Positions 49,342 to 61,936 of a stretch of DNA of 62,000 nucleotides are shown in pieces. Under the pieces are notes generated by a model. The model searched no databases and had not been told where the DNA came from. It saw only the letters and a program-made list of their open reading frames with translations. The stretch is taken from assembly GCF_964340395.1 (NCBI RefSeq), contig NC_135568.1, positions 8,511,280-8,573,279 on the forward strand. The letters are read 5' to 3'. This DNA comes from Glandiceps talaboti. Its lineage: Eukaryota; Hemichordata; Enteropneusta; Spengelidae. The position numbers were made by a program, and so were the translations under genes. The stretch's first letter is position 1. The number at the start of each line of letters is the position of its first letter.

Positions 49342-52300
49342 ATGGCTCAACCCAAACCACACTTGAACCCAGTCATTCATTGCACCAAGGTAAGTGCCTC
49401 CCTTCCTCATCATTTATATAGTTTGTAGCCAGAAACTTCATCATTTCAACTGAACTCCTTTAATCAGTTTGACCACCTTGCATATAAATTAGGGTGCATA
49501 AGCTCTTAATTATTAACCCGCATTACACCTAGACTAATATCATATGGTTGCTGTCAGGTGTTTCACTCTTTGCATGGGTATGTTTTTTTTTTTTTACAAA
49601 GAGATAAACACATTTCAATTGGTCTCAATTGGTACTACACGATAAACAGGATGCCCAGCCCATCACATGTAAAACTGAAAAGCACTGCAATTGTTTTACA
49701 GTGCAGTAGAAATTTACAGTCTTCTGCTGAAACAAATGGATTTCATTGATTTTGGTTATAACTGTTTTACTCTTCTATAATGAATACGTGTCATACATCA
49801 TGTACGTATATATGTAACGTGTACCTTTTATTGTGAAACATTGTGAACGTATGTTATAAACGTTATGCCCATGAGTGAAACACCAAAGCGACCCAATATC
49901 TGCTGTAAATGCCTCAACGATACTCGGTCAGCATTTAAATGGTTAATTACTAAAACCATGTTGTCTAATCTATTCACAGTATTTGTTAGTTTTGTTATAT
50001 AACTAGTGAGGAATAAATACTAACAGTAAGGATTTGTCATTTTATGCTGGGCCCTTTATTCCTAGACTCTCTCACAGTCCTCGGATCGTGGCATGGCTAA
50101 AAGGGCTGTTTCTTATGTAACCATAATTGTCCTTGAATATACTAGTAGTACTGTAGCCCCGCATTGTATAGAGCTGATCATTTGTTGAAGTGTTATTGCG
50201 ATGCTTAAGAAATTTAATTTAAAAATCCCCATCCGCATGGATTCCAGGCTATTAATACAGACCCTGTAGGTTTTGAAATTAGCAATAGTCCAGACCACAT
50301 AGACTGCATATTGCCAAGGGTAGTGTCAGTCTGTTTCTAATGGAAATCAATAGAAAATCACTACTTAAAACAGTGGCAAAAAAGACTATAGTATGCAACT
50401 TGCAAGCATAGAATATAATCCCCTACTGTATAAAGTGATAGATCTCTGATTGTGAAAGGTTACGCAGATAATTTCTCAATTCAAAGATTGAATAACATGT
50501 TTGTATTAAAATATGAACTTACATAGTTTTAATTAAAATGCAGTCAATATTATACCAAAAGTTAGTTGGTGGCCTGAGCAGCCATGTAAACCAAATGATA
50601 TGGAATGTGCTGTGAATTGTATAATGTCCTAGACTAACCAGAAGTGGATAATGTACACCCGGTAATACATCCAAATTAATTATGATGTACATTTCATTTG
50701 TATTATTATTTGTTTCTAGTTGTTTATCAACAATGAATGGGTGGACTCTGTTAGTGGGAAGACATTTCCAACCATCAATCCAACCACAGGAGAGAAGATT
50801 TGTGACATTGCTGAGGGTGATAAGGTAAGTTAAGGCTAAGTCTGATAAGTGTCTGAGTGTGAGGGTGATAAGGTAAGTTAAAATGATTTTGTACAGTAGT
50901 CTTAAATTTGTGTACTGTTTATTACAATATTGCTCTATAGCAGTAACAGTTTTACACAATAAAAGTCTTATTGCAATTTGTATTTCCAATCCCAACATTT
51001 GTACTGGAGTGATATTAATGGCCTTCAAGTTTGCTCTGTACCTACTTTTCGTTGATGGGTGAGATGGGTGGGGGTGAGGGGTCAAAATGGGTCTAAAATA
51101 GGACCTGGGGTTGGCAGTACTGGCTGGCTGCACACCACTGAGTCACTTGTGAGCTATAATACTTCATTCAAGGAGCTAATATTCAAAGATGGTCATAATA
51201 CAAAATAATGACATTATAATTGGGTATTTATACTGTCACCTATGTCTGCATTGGATCGGTATTATACATACAGCCTGCAGTAAACAAAACAGTTTTAAAA
51301 AAAGAAGAGTTCTAGCTAGTGCAGAATTCCCATATATTGTAATGCATGCCTGGCTTCCAGGCCACTGTTACACTTGACTGATTATGAAGGATGGACATTG
51401 CATTCCTTCAATAGAAATAGGAATCACTTTGATTTTAAATGACAAGAAGAACAAGTACATCCAAGGTCATGTATAGCTTGAAAAAGTGTGATGAACACAT
51501 GGTGACCAACCATGGATGGAGGATCTATGAACCAACTAAGGAGCATATATGCACACAGGCAAAATAACCGTACCTCAGCCTCAGTCTTGTTCGGCCTAAT
51601 GGCCTCATTCCTATAGATCTCTATGATACACTTACTAAATAGCTACTTCAAGAGCACCTGTGTGTTAAGTGCCATAGTTAGCTGTTTTTATGTTTATTTG
51701 GGGTATTAAAATTTAACTGACTATTGAAAAGTACTTGAAATGACACATACTAAAATGAATTATTAATAGTCTGGTCAGAACTCAAACCTTTGTCATGCAA
51801 GTAGTAAGCATAGAATACTACAGGTTTAACATGTTTACTGTGGTGTTGAGATACATCATAAACTGGTCGTACCTCCCTAGCTCTCATTCTCTACCAGGGC
51901 TAGCTTTGGATTTATAAGCTGCAGGGTTTCGACACGTCTCCTCCCACTCCATGTCGAAACCCTGCAGCGTATAAATCCAGAGCTATACCAGGACTAATGA
52001 TGTATTTTGACATCGCAGTAAACAGGCTAACTTACGGGTACGTACTTCTTAATATGTAGTAAGATTTACCCATTATAAATGTATAAACTCATTTTGTTCC
52101 ACTATGTCTATGCTGTTAGATTCAATTACCATCAGATTATGTTTTTGAGTGTTACACTGGGATTATTTTCTAACTCACCATATGTTGTATTACCATCCAG
52201 TGCGACAACAATACAATAGTAGTAATAACAAATACTTGCAGTACTGGTATTTTATTCTCAAAAAATAAAAAAATAAAAAAATTTGCAAATAGTATATCAT

Positions 52301-55300
52301 GAAAGTGATTATGTATTTATGTATACTATAATTATGACAATTTCATTATTCATTTAATTCATTTCAAGTTTTTAAGTGTCAAATTTGTGAGGTTCTGAAA
52401 ACGACAAAAAATAGTGAATATTGAAACACAGTACAAACAAGGCAACTTTGACATTTCACCCATGACATCATATTTTTACACTCACTCTCAGACACCTTCA
52501 AATACAAAATAAAAACTTAAATGATTCTATTTCAAATTGGCTTTTCAATTTGCCCAATTGCTTTGACAAAATAGAGCAAAGTGTAGCAGTGTTTAAAGAA
52601 AGCAACAACCATATTGTATGTATAACTAAGAAAACCAGGGTTAATTTTTTTTTAAATCAACAGTTTTGGTGTCTTTTTTGCTTTTAAAACCTCTACAAGA
52701 CGACTGACTGCACTATTCTATATTGACTATCATAGCTTGGAATTCAAGCTACTTACCAATACATTAAGGTATAACTTCAAACTGAATAGTGGCTATATGC
52801 TTTGAGTAGAACCTCAACATTTTAGGGTGCTAGTCTGCCGTTGGGATGTGTAGATCTGGAAACAGACTAGTAATCATCTTGTTTATCATTAGGAAAGTAA
52901 ACGATTGAAGCAATAAAAAAATCATAAATTCCATGTGGAGTTGTTTCAGCAATATAAGCCTATCTCTGCACAGTAAAAAAATACATAGTAAATTATTATT
53001 TTTCAATGTGATTACGACAAAGGATCCTTTGATGTTCTTCATCTAGAGTTGAAATGTACATATCTTTATTTAAATCCTCAGACAACTAAAAGAAATCCCA
53101 TGAGTGAAACACCAAGGTTTTATACCCTGTTTGGGTCAGACTTCAGACCACTTACATGGACTGAAGTTAGACTAAAGTGTAAATACACAGACAAATATTT
53201 ACATGCAAATCTTAACTATTCACTGCTTTACCTTGAAGGAGGGAGATCACACAATATTGTTTGCTTATCAGATTCACCTATACATTTTCACTAGGTACAG
53301 ACTTGTCTGTGCATCAGGTAACTACGTAATACCATGGAGGTACTTATCTCCAAGGTAATACAATTTATTGCACAGTTTGGCATGAAATATATTGTCCTCA
53401 GGCAGAACAAATATCCTACTACATGTTCATCTTGTGGTCTGACTTTTTTTAATTAAAATTTATATATAGACCAAAAAGATGAACATTCTCCATTATGCAA
53501 TATTTCCTTTCCTTAAAATATGTTTTTCTGTAGAATGGCTTTCACATTTAAAAAAAATTTTTCTACATTTACTTTCGATTTTGATCCTGAGAATCAAAAT
53601 GTATTAATTGTACTAAAAGTTTTTGTTGAACCAAGTGATAAAATGTAGCAATGTTTGTAAAAAAATTTGTTGAGTCAGACATCCTGTTTCTGGCATTTTA
53701 TTTACTAACTCAATATGCATTGTGTATCGAACTGTCATTGAAACACAATGAATATACATGCCAGGTCCTTCATGTTTTGTTTGCACTCTGCATAATTTCA
53801 AAGCCCTTAGATAATGAATAAACAGGGTTACAAATCATGAGATATTTGTTAATTTGCATATCACGACCTTTTAAAACCATACATCCACTTGTTGGTTCTT
53901 GCCACTTTGTGATTTTTGACAATTGTAAATTTCATTTAAAATTGAATTTACATGAATTTCAATACAGGTTTTATGATTTCCATGTTATTTGTTTCACTTG
54001 TCAGCATGTTCAGTCTCTAGGGATGTAAATGGTCACCATGGTGATCAATGTACTTGTGATCAACTTATAATTCCAGTATTGACATCCTTGGCTGTATGAC
54101 TTTAATTACCAGTAGCACTGCATGTATACTTGTATCGCTGTCCTGTACTTGAAGTGGCACTCCACACACATGAGGGACAATTTTACTGCCGCAAACCTAC
54201 ACAATGCCATGAAAACAGAGCTATTGCAAACTGAATTTCTTTGCTTGTTTTGAATGAGACATTACCAGCCTCAGGCACCCCTGTACAGTAAATAAAATGA
54301 TGGGACATCTGTAAAAATTCAGGATTTTCATTAAATTTCAAAAAATACTTTGTGTCTGCGAATGGAAAAATTTTACAGCATGATTTTGTGGGTAACGAAT
54401 AGTTGTGTCCTCATTTGCATATCATTTGCATGCAGGTATGCAATAATGTTTTCGGTATAGCACTGCAGTGAAAATACAACTAGTATGCGTGTAATCTTTG
54501 GTACATATGTAATAATTAGAGTTATCTGTATAAATAAATTGACCTGCTAAGAAGTCTTTTTTCTATTACAGGCTGATGTAGATAAAGCAGTGAAGGCTGC
54601 CAGGGAAGCATTTCAATTAGGATCACCATGGAGAACTATGGATGCATCACATCGTGGTGTTTTACTCAACAAACTGGCAGATCTTATTGAGAGAGACAGA
54701 GAATACATTGCTGTAAGTAAAATTAGGGCGGTGGTGGTGGTGGTGGTGGTGGTGGTGGTGGTGGTGGTGGTGGTGGTGGTGGTGGAGGTGATGGTGGTGG
54801 TGGTGGTGGTGGTGGAGGTGATGGTGGTGGTGGTGGTGGTGGTGGTGGTGGTGGTGGTGGTGGTGGTGATGGTGGTGGTGGTGGTGGTGGTGATGGTGTT
54901 GGTGGTGGTGGTGGTGGTGGTGGTGGTGGAGGTGATGGTGGTGGTGGTGGTGGTGGTGGTGGTGGTGGTGGTGGTGGTGGTGGTGGTGATGATGATGTGG
55001 TGATGTGATAGTAGTGATGGTGATGATGATGGTGGGGCGAGTGGTAGTGGTGGTGGTGGTGGTAGTGATGGTGGTAGTGGTCATATGATGATGATTGCTT
55101 CAATGGTGGCTGTAGTATTATGATGTTTATTATGATGGGCGAATGTTGAGAGTAGCCGGCTTTGAATCTGCAGGTTGCAGGTTTGAGCCCTGTCGCTGCC
55201 ATTTGTTTCTGAATGGCTAAAGCCCTTGGTCAAGATTTGAACCACAACTGTGCCTCAGTCAACCCGTCTGTATAATTGGGGACCTGGTAGGATAGAGGTT

Positions 55301-56290
55301 GCAACGTGAATGCTTTAATCCTATGCACTTATAAAGGCTGCAATGGATTGTATGCTCCGAAGGGAGTTGAGGAAGTAAAGGGCTGTTGTGCCGCTAAATT
55401 TCCATGCCAGGGGTAATAATTGTCAAGTGCTTTGAGCACAGAGTGGGAAAGTTCTATATGAAAACCAACATCATTATTATTATTAAATCCTTGTCTCCTC
55501 TCTTCATTTGTCCTACAGAGTCTAGAAACTATCGACAACGGCAAACCATTCGTTGTAGCACATGCTGCTGACTTACCACTCTCCATCAAATGTTTAAGGT
55601 ATGTCTCAATTTCTCAGTCTATAACATTACTGGGACAAGCCATTAGCCAAGCAAGTGGACTTGTTATCAAAGAGTACCAATATTTACACATGTGATGATG
55701 GGCTCTTACATAACACAAGTAAACAGCTGTAAAACCTCTATTCGGCCGTCTGCATGGACTGCAATTGAGGCAAACCTTATCTCCGTCTTATATCAGTTGT
55801 TATCATTTTATTAGGCTATTATAAGTAACGCTACAAACAGCTTTAGAGATGCAAACAACTTTTATGACACCCGTTTTCACCAGGCAAGCCCGCGGGTTTG
55901 TTGCACTTGGACCGCTAATGGTTTGTGAATGTCATGATTGTCATCTATGAATTAGAACATCAGTTGAAATCTACCAGTGTGAATTACATCTCACAACATT
56001 GATTGTACTGTGTGTTAAAACTGACTTGATGTCTGTACGTAAACATGTATGTTAACGTTGCACTTGGTATAGGGTAGTAATTTCAGATATTTTGCGGGAT
56101 AATTTGTAGCAATTTGTCAGGAGGTATTTATCTTGTTTTTGCAAGTATATGTTATAAGAATAGCAATTTTACGTTTGCATGCAATACAAAATTTATGTAG
56201 ATAGATTTGTAATGATGACATTTTTCATACTTTAGATATTATGCAGGATGGACTGATAAAACACATGGGAAAACCATTCCAATTGGTAAG

Positions 56291-56341
<51 letters not shown>

Positions 56342-59300
56342 TGTGTGTGTGTGTCTGTGTGTGTCTGTGTGTCTGTGTGTGTGTGGATGGATGTGTGTTT
56401 GGATGCCGGTGCTTGTATGCGCTCGTACGTACATCTGTTCGTATGTACATACATATAATGTAGAGACTGAATGGCTACCTGGCTTGAAAAAGTCATTTAC
56501 CACAATATGTGTTGTCAGATGTCTTGACAAGTCTCAAGGCTGATGAAGGAGAAACAGTGGTCACAGACAAATAACAAAGTGCCAATAGGCTTAGTTTGTA
56601 TCAAAAGATAAAAACGTCCTTGACAATAAAACTCCACACCCTGTGTTTCAATGAACATTCCAACAATTATAGTAGCCAGTATATGGTGACATTTCCATTT
56701 TGTAGTATTTTCTGTATAAAATAACTTAGACCAACATGAAAACAAACTAAATTCTGCCATTTTCTGGTCATAATATTGGGTAATTGATTTTAGAATTTGT
56801 CATTCATTAAAACAGCTGTCACATGCCACTTTTTTCAGAAGGTGTGTCGTATTAAGGTCAAAGGTCACTGTAGTGCAGTGAACCAAGATACATGATTTGC
56901 TGGCTGCACCCAGACTTTTTTGATAGTCTGCTTAACATGTCTGTTGTTCAGTTGTACTTGTACAGACAAAAAAAAACTAGGAGAAGTACATTTTTGCAAT
57001 TTATAACACCCATTTATTTATAAACCGCTTTCTGAAATGATGTAGTGAACCATTTACTTGGTGTGATAAATGGGTTTTGTGTTATAAATTTTTCTGCTTA
57101 TTGCGGCTGTTGTTCACAATTTCACCGAACAAAAAGTATGACATCAAATTAAAGTTGTTATTATCAGTCCTTCTTGTAATTGAAAATTTGATATACCTAG
57201 CCTAGAAAATTTGAATTGGATTGAAGTGAATTTTTTTTCCCCATAAGAAGAGAAAAAAGTAGACTAATAGTCTGTAAAAACGTAAATAAATAAATATGAA
57301 GTACAAAATTCAATTGTGTTGGTGAGAGACTAGAAAACAGTTTTGGAAAAAGGTTAAGGAGCTTTTCGCAAGTCACTAACTGTCAAGCAAGTATTTGCAT
57401 AGTAATCACAAACATGACAATTGCTATTGTTCAATTTATCAGTATGCCATGATTAAAAAAAAAATTACATCATTAAAAAAATGTTAACAGAATGTTTTGA
57501 CTTTAAAAGTGAACCTAATTTTTTTCAAAGGCAGTTATATAGTACTCATAGACCTCGGTGCCTCTTTTGCGACACTGTCCAAAACACGTCGTCAACGTTA
57601 GTTCGAAGTCTGGTGGAAGAAATAACAGCTCTGGTTTGTGAGAATGTCATAGACTGTCTTGGCCAACTCTGGTACAGTCCAATACTCGCTTCTGAACAGC
57701 ACTCCTAGTGGCCAAACTAAATAATCTTTTGTTTTTATCTGATAAGTGGCCTATACTGTATTGAACAGATCTTTTCATATATTTTTTTCCAGATGGGGAC
57801 TTTTTTTGTTATACCCGTCATGAACCTGTGGGTGTTTGTGGACAAATTATTCCAGTAAGTTTATTTTAAATTGCTTGATTCCCTCATTTATGGCATGTCT
57901 CTATCTCTGTATGATACTGTAAACTGGAAATTTTCGCTGAAGACTTATTCTCGCTAATTTAGCTAGAAAACAGAAATGCATAAAGAAATAGTGACTAAAA
58001 TGCCTTCTTGTATTAAAATAATGTGCTAGTCTGATAATAAGTATAAATTAGTCATTGAGAACTAGTTGAAGACTGTAAAATCATAACATTTTCTAGTAAC
58101 AAAAAATATCTAGGTTTAAAGTATCTCTTACAAGTTTTGTTAAACAAATGTTGTTCTATGCAACTATGCAGGAGAGAATTCAAATCATGTTAATAAAAAA
58201 AATGACAGTGTATTGTGTTTTAACAGCTTCCGAATTTTATCCATTGCACACATAAATTAGAACCTGGTGTAACTTTAAACATGACATGAAATGAAATTAA
58301 TAAATTGATGGACAATCCATTACTTTGTTTACAGTGGAATTTTCCGTTATTGATGCAAGCTTGGAAGTTGGGTCCAGCTCTGGCAACTGGCAACACTATT
58401 GTTATGAAACCAGCTGAGCAGACACCACTGTCAGCCCTGTATGTTGCTTCTTTGATTAAGGAGGTAAGTATTTGTAACCGTAGTTACAGACAAAACTGTT
58501 GTTATGAAACCAGCTGAGCAGACACCACTGTCAGCCCTGTATGTTGCTTCTTTGATTAAGGAGGTAAGTATTTGTAACCATAGTTACAAAACTGTTGTTA
58601 TGAAACCAGCTGAGCAGACACCACTGTCAGCCCTGTATGTTGCTTCTTTAATTAAGGAGGTAAGTATTTGTAACCATAGTAACAGACAACACTATTGTCA
58701 AGAAACCTGCCAAGTGTTTGGTAACGATGTAATCATTACTTTTCAATGCTTGATGTAAATATAATTTGTGAGTTGTCCCTTATAGATAAGTCAGTATTTG
58801 TAATTACATGTATTACTAAATTTAGAGTTAGTCTTCAGATCAGGATTGCTATCAAATACAATGTATACCATATACTTTAAGAGAGGAAGAAATCTCTATC
58901 TAGTCGTCTGGAGGAAAAGTCCCATAGAAATTGTTCACACTTATAAAAAAAAAAGTCCCATAGAAATTGTTCACACTTATAAAAAAAAAGTTCCATAGAA
59001 GTTGTTCACACTTATAAAAAAAAGTCCCATAGAAGTTGTTCACACTTATAAAAAAAAAAGTCCCATAGAAGTTGTTCACACTTATAAAAAAAAGTCCCAT
59101 AGAAGTTGTTCACACTTATAAAATGCACTGTTTATCAACATTGTTGTGTGGAACAAATATTACATGTCGATAAATATCTCATTTTAATCCAACCTGTTGC
59201 TGCTGATGTTCAAAAGATTTCAGTCTTTTCAATCAAGATTTTCAATCTTTTTCAAATCAAAACAACTAGATGTACAAGTATTTTTTTTATCTCCAAATTC

Positions 59301-61847
59301 CAGGTTGGATTCCCACCTGGTGTTGTCAATATTATTCCAGGCTATGGTCCAACAGCTGGTGCAGCTATTTCAGAACATATGGATGTGGACAAAGTGGCTT
59401 TTACAGGATCAACTGAGGTAAGGAAAAGACCTTGTTGTACAGAACTGTATCTCTGTCTTTCATTCCTTGTCTAGCTACTTAGATAATGATAAAGTTATCA
59501 ACTGAGGTAAGTTTTAAAGACAAGAAAAGGAAGAAATTTTGAGACAATTTTTTTTCTTCTTCAAATTTGAGTCTAGTTTAGTAAACTGAGTCAGCATATC
59601 CTTACTATAAGTTTAATAACTTTTACGTTTTGTTGAATGCCTGATATCTCAATAAATTTTATATTTTCTCAGTTTATTTTACTCCCACAGACCATACTCG
59701 CCATACTCATAGTCACTTTGCATCCATTTTTGAAAATAACCCACCACCTTAGAGTACTCCAGAAAAAATTAGGGATACAACTTTCGGTCTCAAGTCAGTA
59801 CATGAAGTCAAGACAGTGCAAGCAAAAAAATCATTTTGTGCTTTTTAAAAATTACATTATCAATAAATGAAAAAATTGTGAATTATCTGAAGTAGCCAAA
59901 AGTGCCATTAATTGCTGTAGGTCATTTTAGAAAGGTTGTCAATTTTCAACGTATGTAACAGTAGTGTTCCTGACCAAAGTAGGCATACAGAGAACAGCGC
60001 CCTCACTGGTCAAAGTATATAATCAGTATCTAGCTACAAATTCCATTTTCAGCAAAACTAACATATTTGCACATCAAATTTTTACTGTTTAGGTTGGTCA
60101 TTTAATACTTCAAGCTGCTGGGCGTAGTAATTTGAAGAAAGTGACTCTGGAGTTGGGAGGAAAGAGTCCCAACATTGTTTTCAGTGATGCAGACAGTAAG
60201 TAATAAAGTCATTTCTTACCCTCTATCAGTTGAGGAAATAGTCCCAAGTCAATATTTGTATTCATTAACCTCTATCAATCCAGGAAAGAGGTCCAAGTCA
60301 ATATATGTATTTATTACCTTCTGTTACTTTTGATAGTGATTATGAATTGAAAAATGTAATCTCAGAAATGTTACCATTGAGAGTCTTTGAGGTAGTGATC
60401 ATAAAAATAGGACTGTGTCTCGCTGTTTTTTTATCAATAATTTTGCAGTATCTATACTAAAGGATTAAAATGCAACAAGAAGGTCAACTTATGCTTACAC
60501 ACTTGATTGTAATACGCGTGTTCATATAATGGAATTGACCTAGAAATCAAAGGCTTGCTATTGAGGATATAGTCTAGTTCCTATGTGCTTACGATTGCTA
60601 CCACCATCTCCACTCACGTAGGGAAAGTCCTTATTCTAGCACATAAATCTGTGCTACCCCTGGTGGGCAAAGGAAATGACACATGTCAGTAGTAATCCAT
60701 CACAAATTGACAGGCAGTTGCAATTGCTTACTTCCTTTAGACTATATTGCTCATTAACTGAACTCCACCTCTCCAGTCTGAAACTAAAATGTGGGGACGT
60801 AATAATGTCATCACGTTTATATGAACACAGTCGGGGTAGCACAGTTTTCTGGTTTTAGAATAACAACTTTCTCTATACATGAGTAGAGATGATAGTAGTA
60901 ATTGTAATGTGTCATATAGGAACTAGACTATTGAGGACACATCTTGGGTGTACAGTTGTATTTCATTTAACAAGAATTGATGACAGTTTTTTTTCATAGA
61001 CGTCACATTTTCTTTCAGTTGGTGAGGCTGTGGAAACCAGTCATTTTGCCCTCTTCTTCAACCAGGGTCAGTGTTGTTGTGCTGGATCTCGTACTTTTGT
61101 ACAGGAAGATATCTATGATGAGTTTGTGAAGAAAAGTGTAGAGAGAGCCAAGAAACGTTCCACAGGAAATCCATTTGATGCAAGCAATGAACAAGGACCT
61201 CAGGTGAATATCAACTTTTATTCATACATAAAATCATACAGTACGTTACAGTGGATAATTGCTGTGAAGTTTGTAATAATCTGCGCCATTGCGATGTAGT
61301 ATTTTAACCTTATGAGAGTGCTCCTCTCACCAGAGGAACGAACTCAAAGCATGTGTCCCCACAGTATGTGATCAAAACACATGACATTGTATGGCGCCCT
61401 CTATAGTCAAATCAGAAACAATCCCATGATGTTAAGATGGCGACATGTATGTTGGCAAACATTATCTGTTACTCTAACTTAAATATTTCTGAGTAAATTT
61501 TTATTTTTATTGTCATTTGTAATGTATTTAGACCGTTAAAAGTATAAAAGTTAATTGAAATTATCGCCAACATGCACGCAATACTCTTTTTCTATTTTCT
61601 TTTTTTATAATTGACCAATAAAAATAATTTTTTAAAGTTGCTGCAGTGAGAAAGCTAGAAATAAATAGGGTTACCCTTACAGGTTGACGAAGAACAGATG
61701 AACAAGATTTTAGATTTGATTGAGAGTGGCAAGAAGGAAGGAGCTAAACTGATGTGTGGTGGTGATCGTGTTGGCGATAAGGGATATTTTGTTCAGCCCA
61801 CTGTATTCAGTGATGTTGGTGACAATATGAGGATTGCTAAAGAAGAG
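49342..61847 (+). CDS. ALDH2-like aldehyde dehydrogenase (11 exons, 3' end off window)
   Basis: NAD-dependent oxidation of aldehydes to acids; tetrameric class 1/2 ALDH. Exons: 49342-49389, 50720-50824, 54572-54712, 55519-55598, 56236-56285, 57793-57854, 58335-58463, 59304-59417, 60093-60195, 61019-61203, 61683-61847; all phases agree, giving 394 of about 500 residues. Key residues match the human ALDH2 scheme with an offset of five: N164 (PWNFPL), the nucleotide-binding FTGSTEVG, general base E263 (LELGGKSP) and nucleophile C297 ([11 protein letters not shown]). The [18 protein letters not shown] stretch and [16 protein letters not shown] favour ALDH2 over the ALDH1A retinal dehydrogenases. 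The N-terminus [16 protein letters not shown] has no obvious mitochondrial presequence. The oxyanion-side and C-terminal oligomerisation parts lie beyond 62000. Confidence 0.9.
50813..50881. repeat. Tandem duplication across the ALDH exon 2 donor
   Basis: GAGGGTGATAAGGTAAGTTA occurs at 50813 (exon end plus donor) and again at 50861, a 48-base offset. Confidence 0.85.
51901..51985. mobile_element. Foldback MITE, TAG...CTA ends, 9-bp target duplication
   Basis: Arms TAGCTTTGGATTTATAAGCT (continuing GCAGGGTTTCGACA) and its near complement, ending AAATCCAGAGCTA. Flanks TACCAGGGC (51892-51900) and TACCAGGAC (51986-51994) differ by one base. It lies in ALDH intron 2. Confidence 0.8.
51995..54571. 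other. Rest of ALDH intron 2
   Basis: AT-rich DNA. I see no exon, no RNA gene and no clear repeat other than scattered A and T runs. Confidence 0.5.
54727..55080. repeat. (GGT)n trinucleotide array after ALDH exon 3
   Basis: About 350 bases of GGT with GAT/GGA interruptions beginning 15 bases after the exon 3 donor. The long poly-Val, poly-Pro and poly-His frames are translations of it. Confidence 0.95.
55150..55495 (+). mobile_element. tRNA-derived SINE, Deu-like core
   Basis: A pol III B-box-like GGTTTGAGCCC at about 55180, then GCCATTTGTTTCTGAATGGC, TTGAACCACAACTGTGCCTC and CAACCCGTCTGTATAATTGG, then a tail ending in an (ATT)n run. As I remember it, the core resembles the Deu-domain SINEs of deuterostomes. 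Inserted 23 bases before ALDH exon 4, in the same orientation. Confidence 0.6.
55624..55937. mobile_element. MITE-like repeat, copy 2
   Basis: Near-identical to 46005-46309, with a small insertion around 55735-55815 and a few substitutions. It lies in ALDH intron 4. Confidence 0.8.
56291..56395. repeat. (TG)n microsatellite after ALDH exon 5
   Basis: Begins six bases after the exon 5 end, running into TCTGTG and GGATGG variants. Confidence 0.95.
56998..57090. repeat. Short foldback in ALDH intron 5
   Basis: AATTTATAACACCCATTTAT at the left pairs with ATAAATGGG...GTGTTATAAATT at the right, with a small bulge on the right arm. No clear target duplication. Confidence 0.65.
58464..58712. repeat. 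Tandem partial copies of ALDH exon 7 with donor
   Basis: The last 60 or so bases of exon 7 plus GTAAGTATTTGTAACC recur ending at 58563 and 58659 (periods about 100 and 96). A degraded fourth start (CAACACTATTGTCAAGAAAC) lies at about 58685. Copies encode [20 protein letters not shown] unchanged. Confidence 0.92.
58918..59122. repeat. Minisatellite, unit about 33-36 bases
   Basis: Six units of AAAAAGTCCCATAGAAGTTG, TTCACACTTATAA in ALDH intron 7. Confidence 0.93.
60570..60930. mobile_element. Foldback MITE, TAG...CTA ends, 9-bp target duplication
   Basis: Ends TAGTCTAGTTCCTATGTGCT and its near complement (ATATAGGAACTAGACTA); inner parts also pair (TGTGCTACCCC with GGGGTAGCACA). Flanks TTGAGGATA (60561-60569) and TTGAGGACA (60931-60939) differ by one base. 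It lies in ALDH intron 9. Confidence 0.8.
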
Positions 61848-61936
61848 GTGAGTTGGCTTATTGGCAACGTGTAATGGTCGCTTTATTTAAAAGACAAAAG
61901 ATTGTGTAATTTGGTCACTGGGGGCGCTATTCAATA

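Noticed and set aside
50519-51133. Long minus-strand open frame (about 200 codons)
   Set aside because: It overlaps ALDH exon 2 in antisense, has no recognisable domain and biased AT-rich content; a chance frame.
54590-55202. Long frames of poly-Val, poly-His or poly-Pro on both strands
   Set aside because: Translations of the GGT trinucleotide array in ALDH intron 3; the real exon ends at 54712 with a clean donor.
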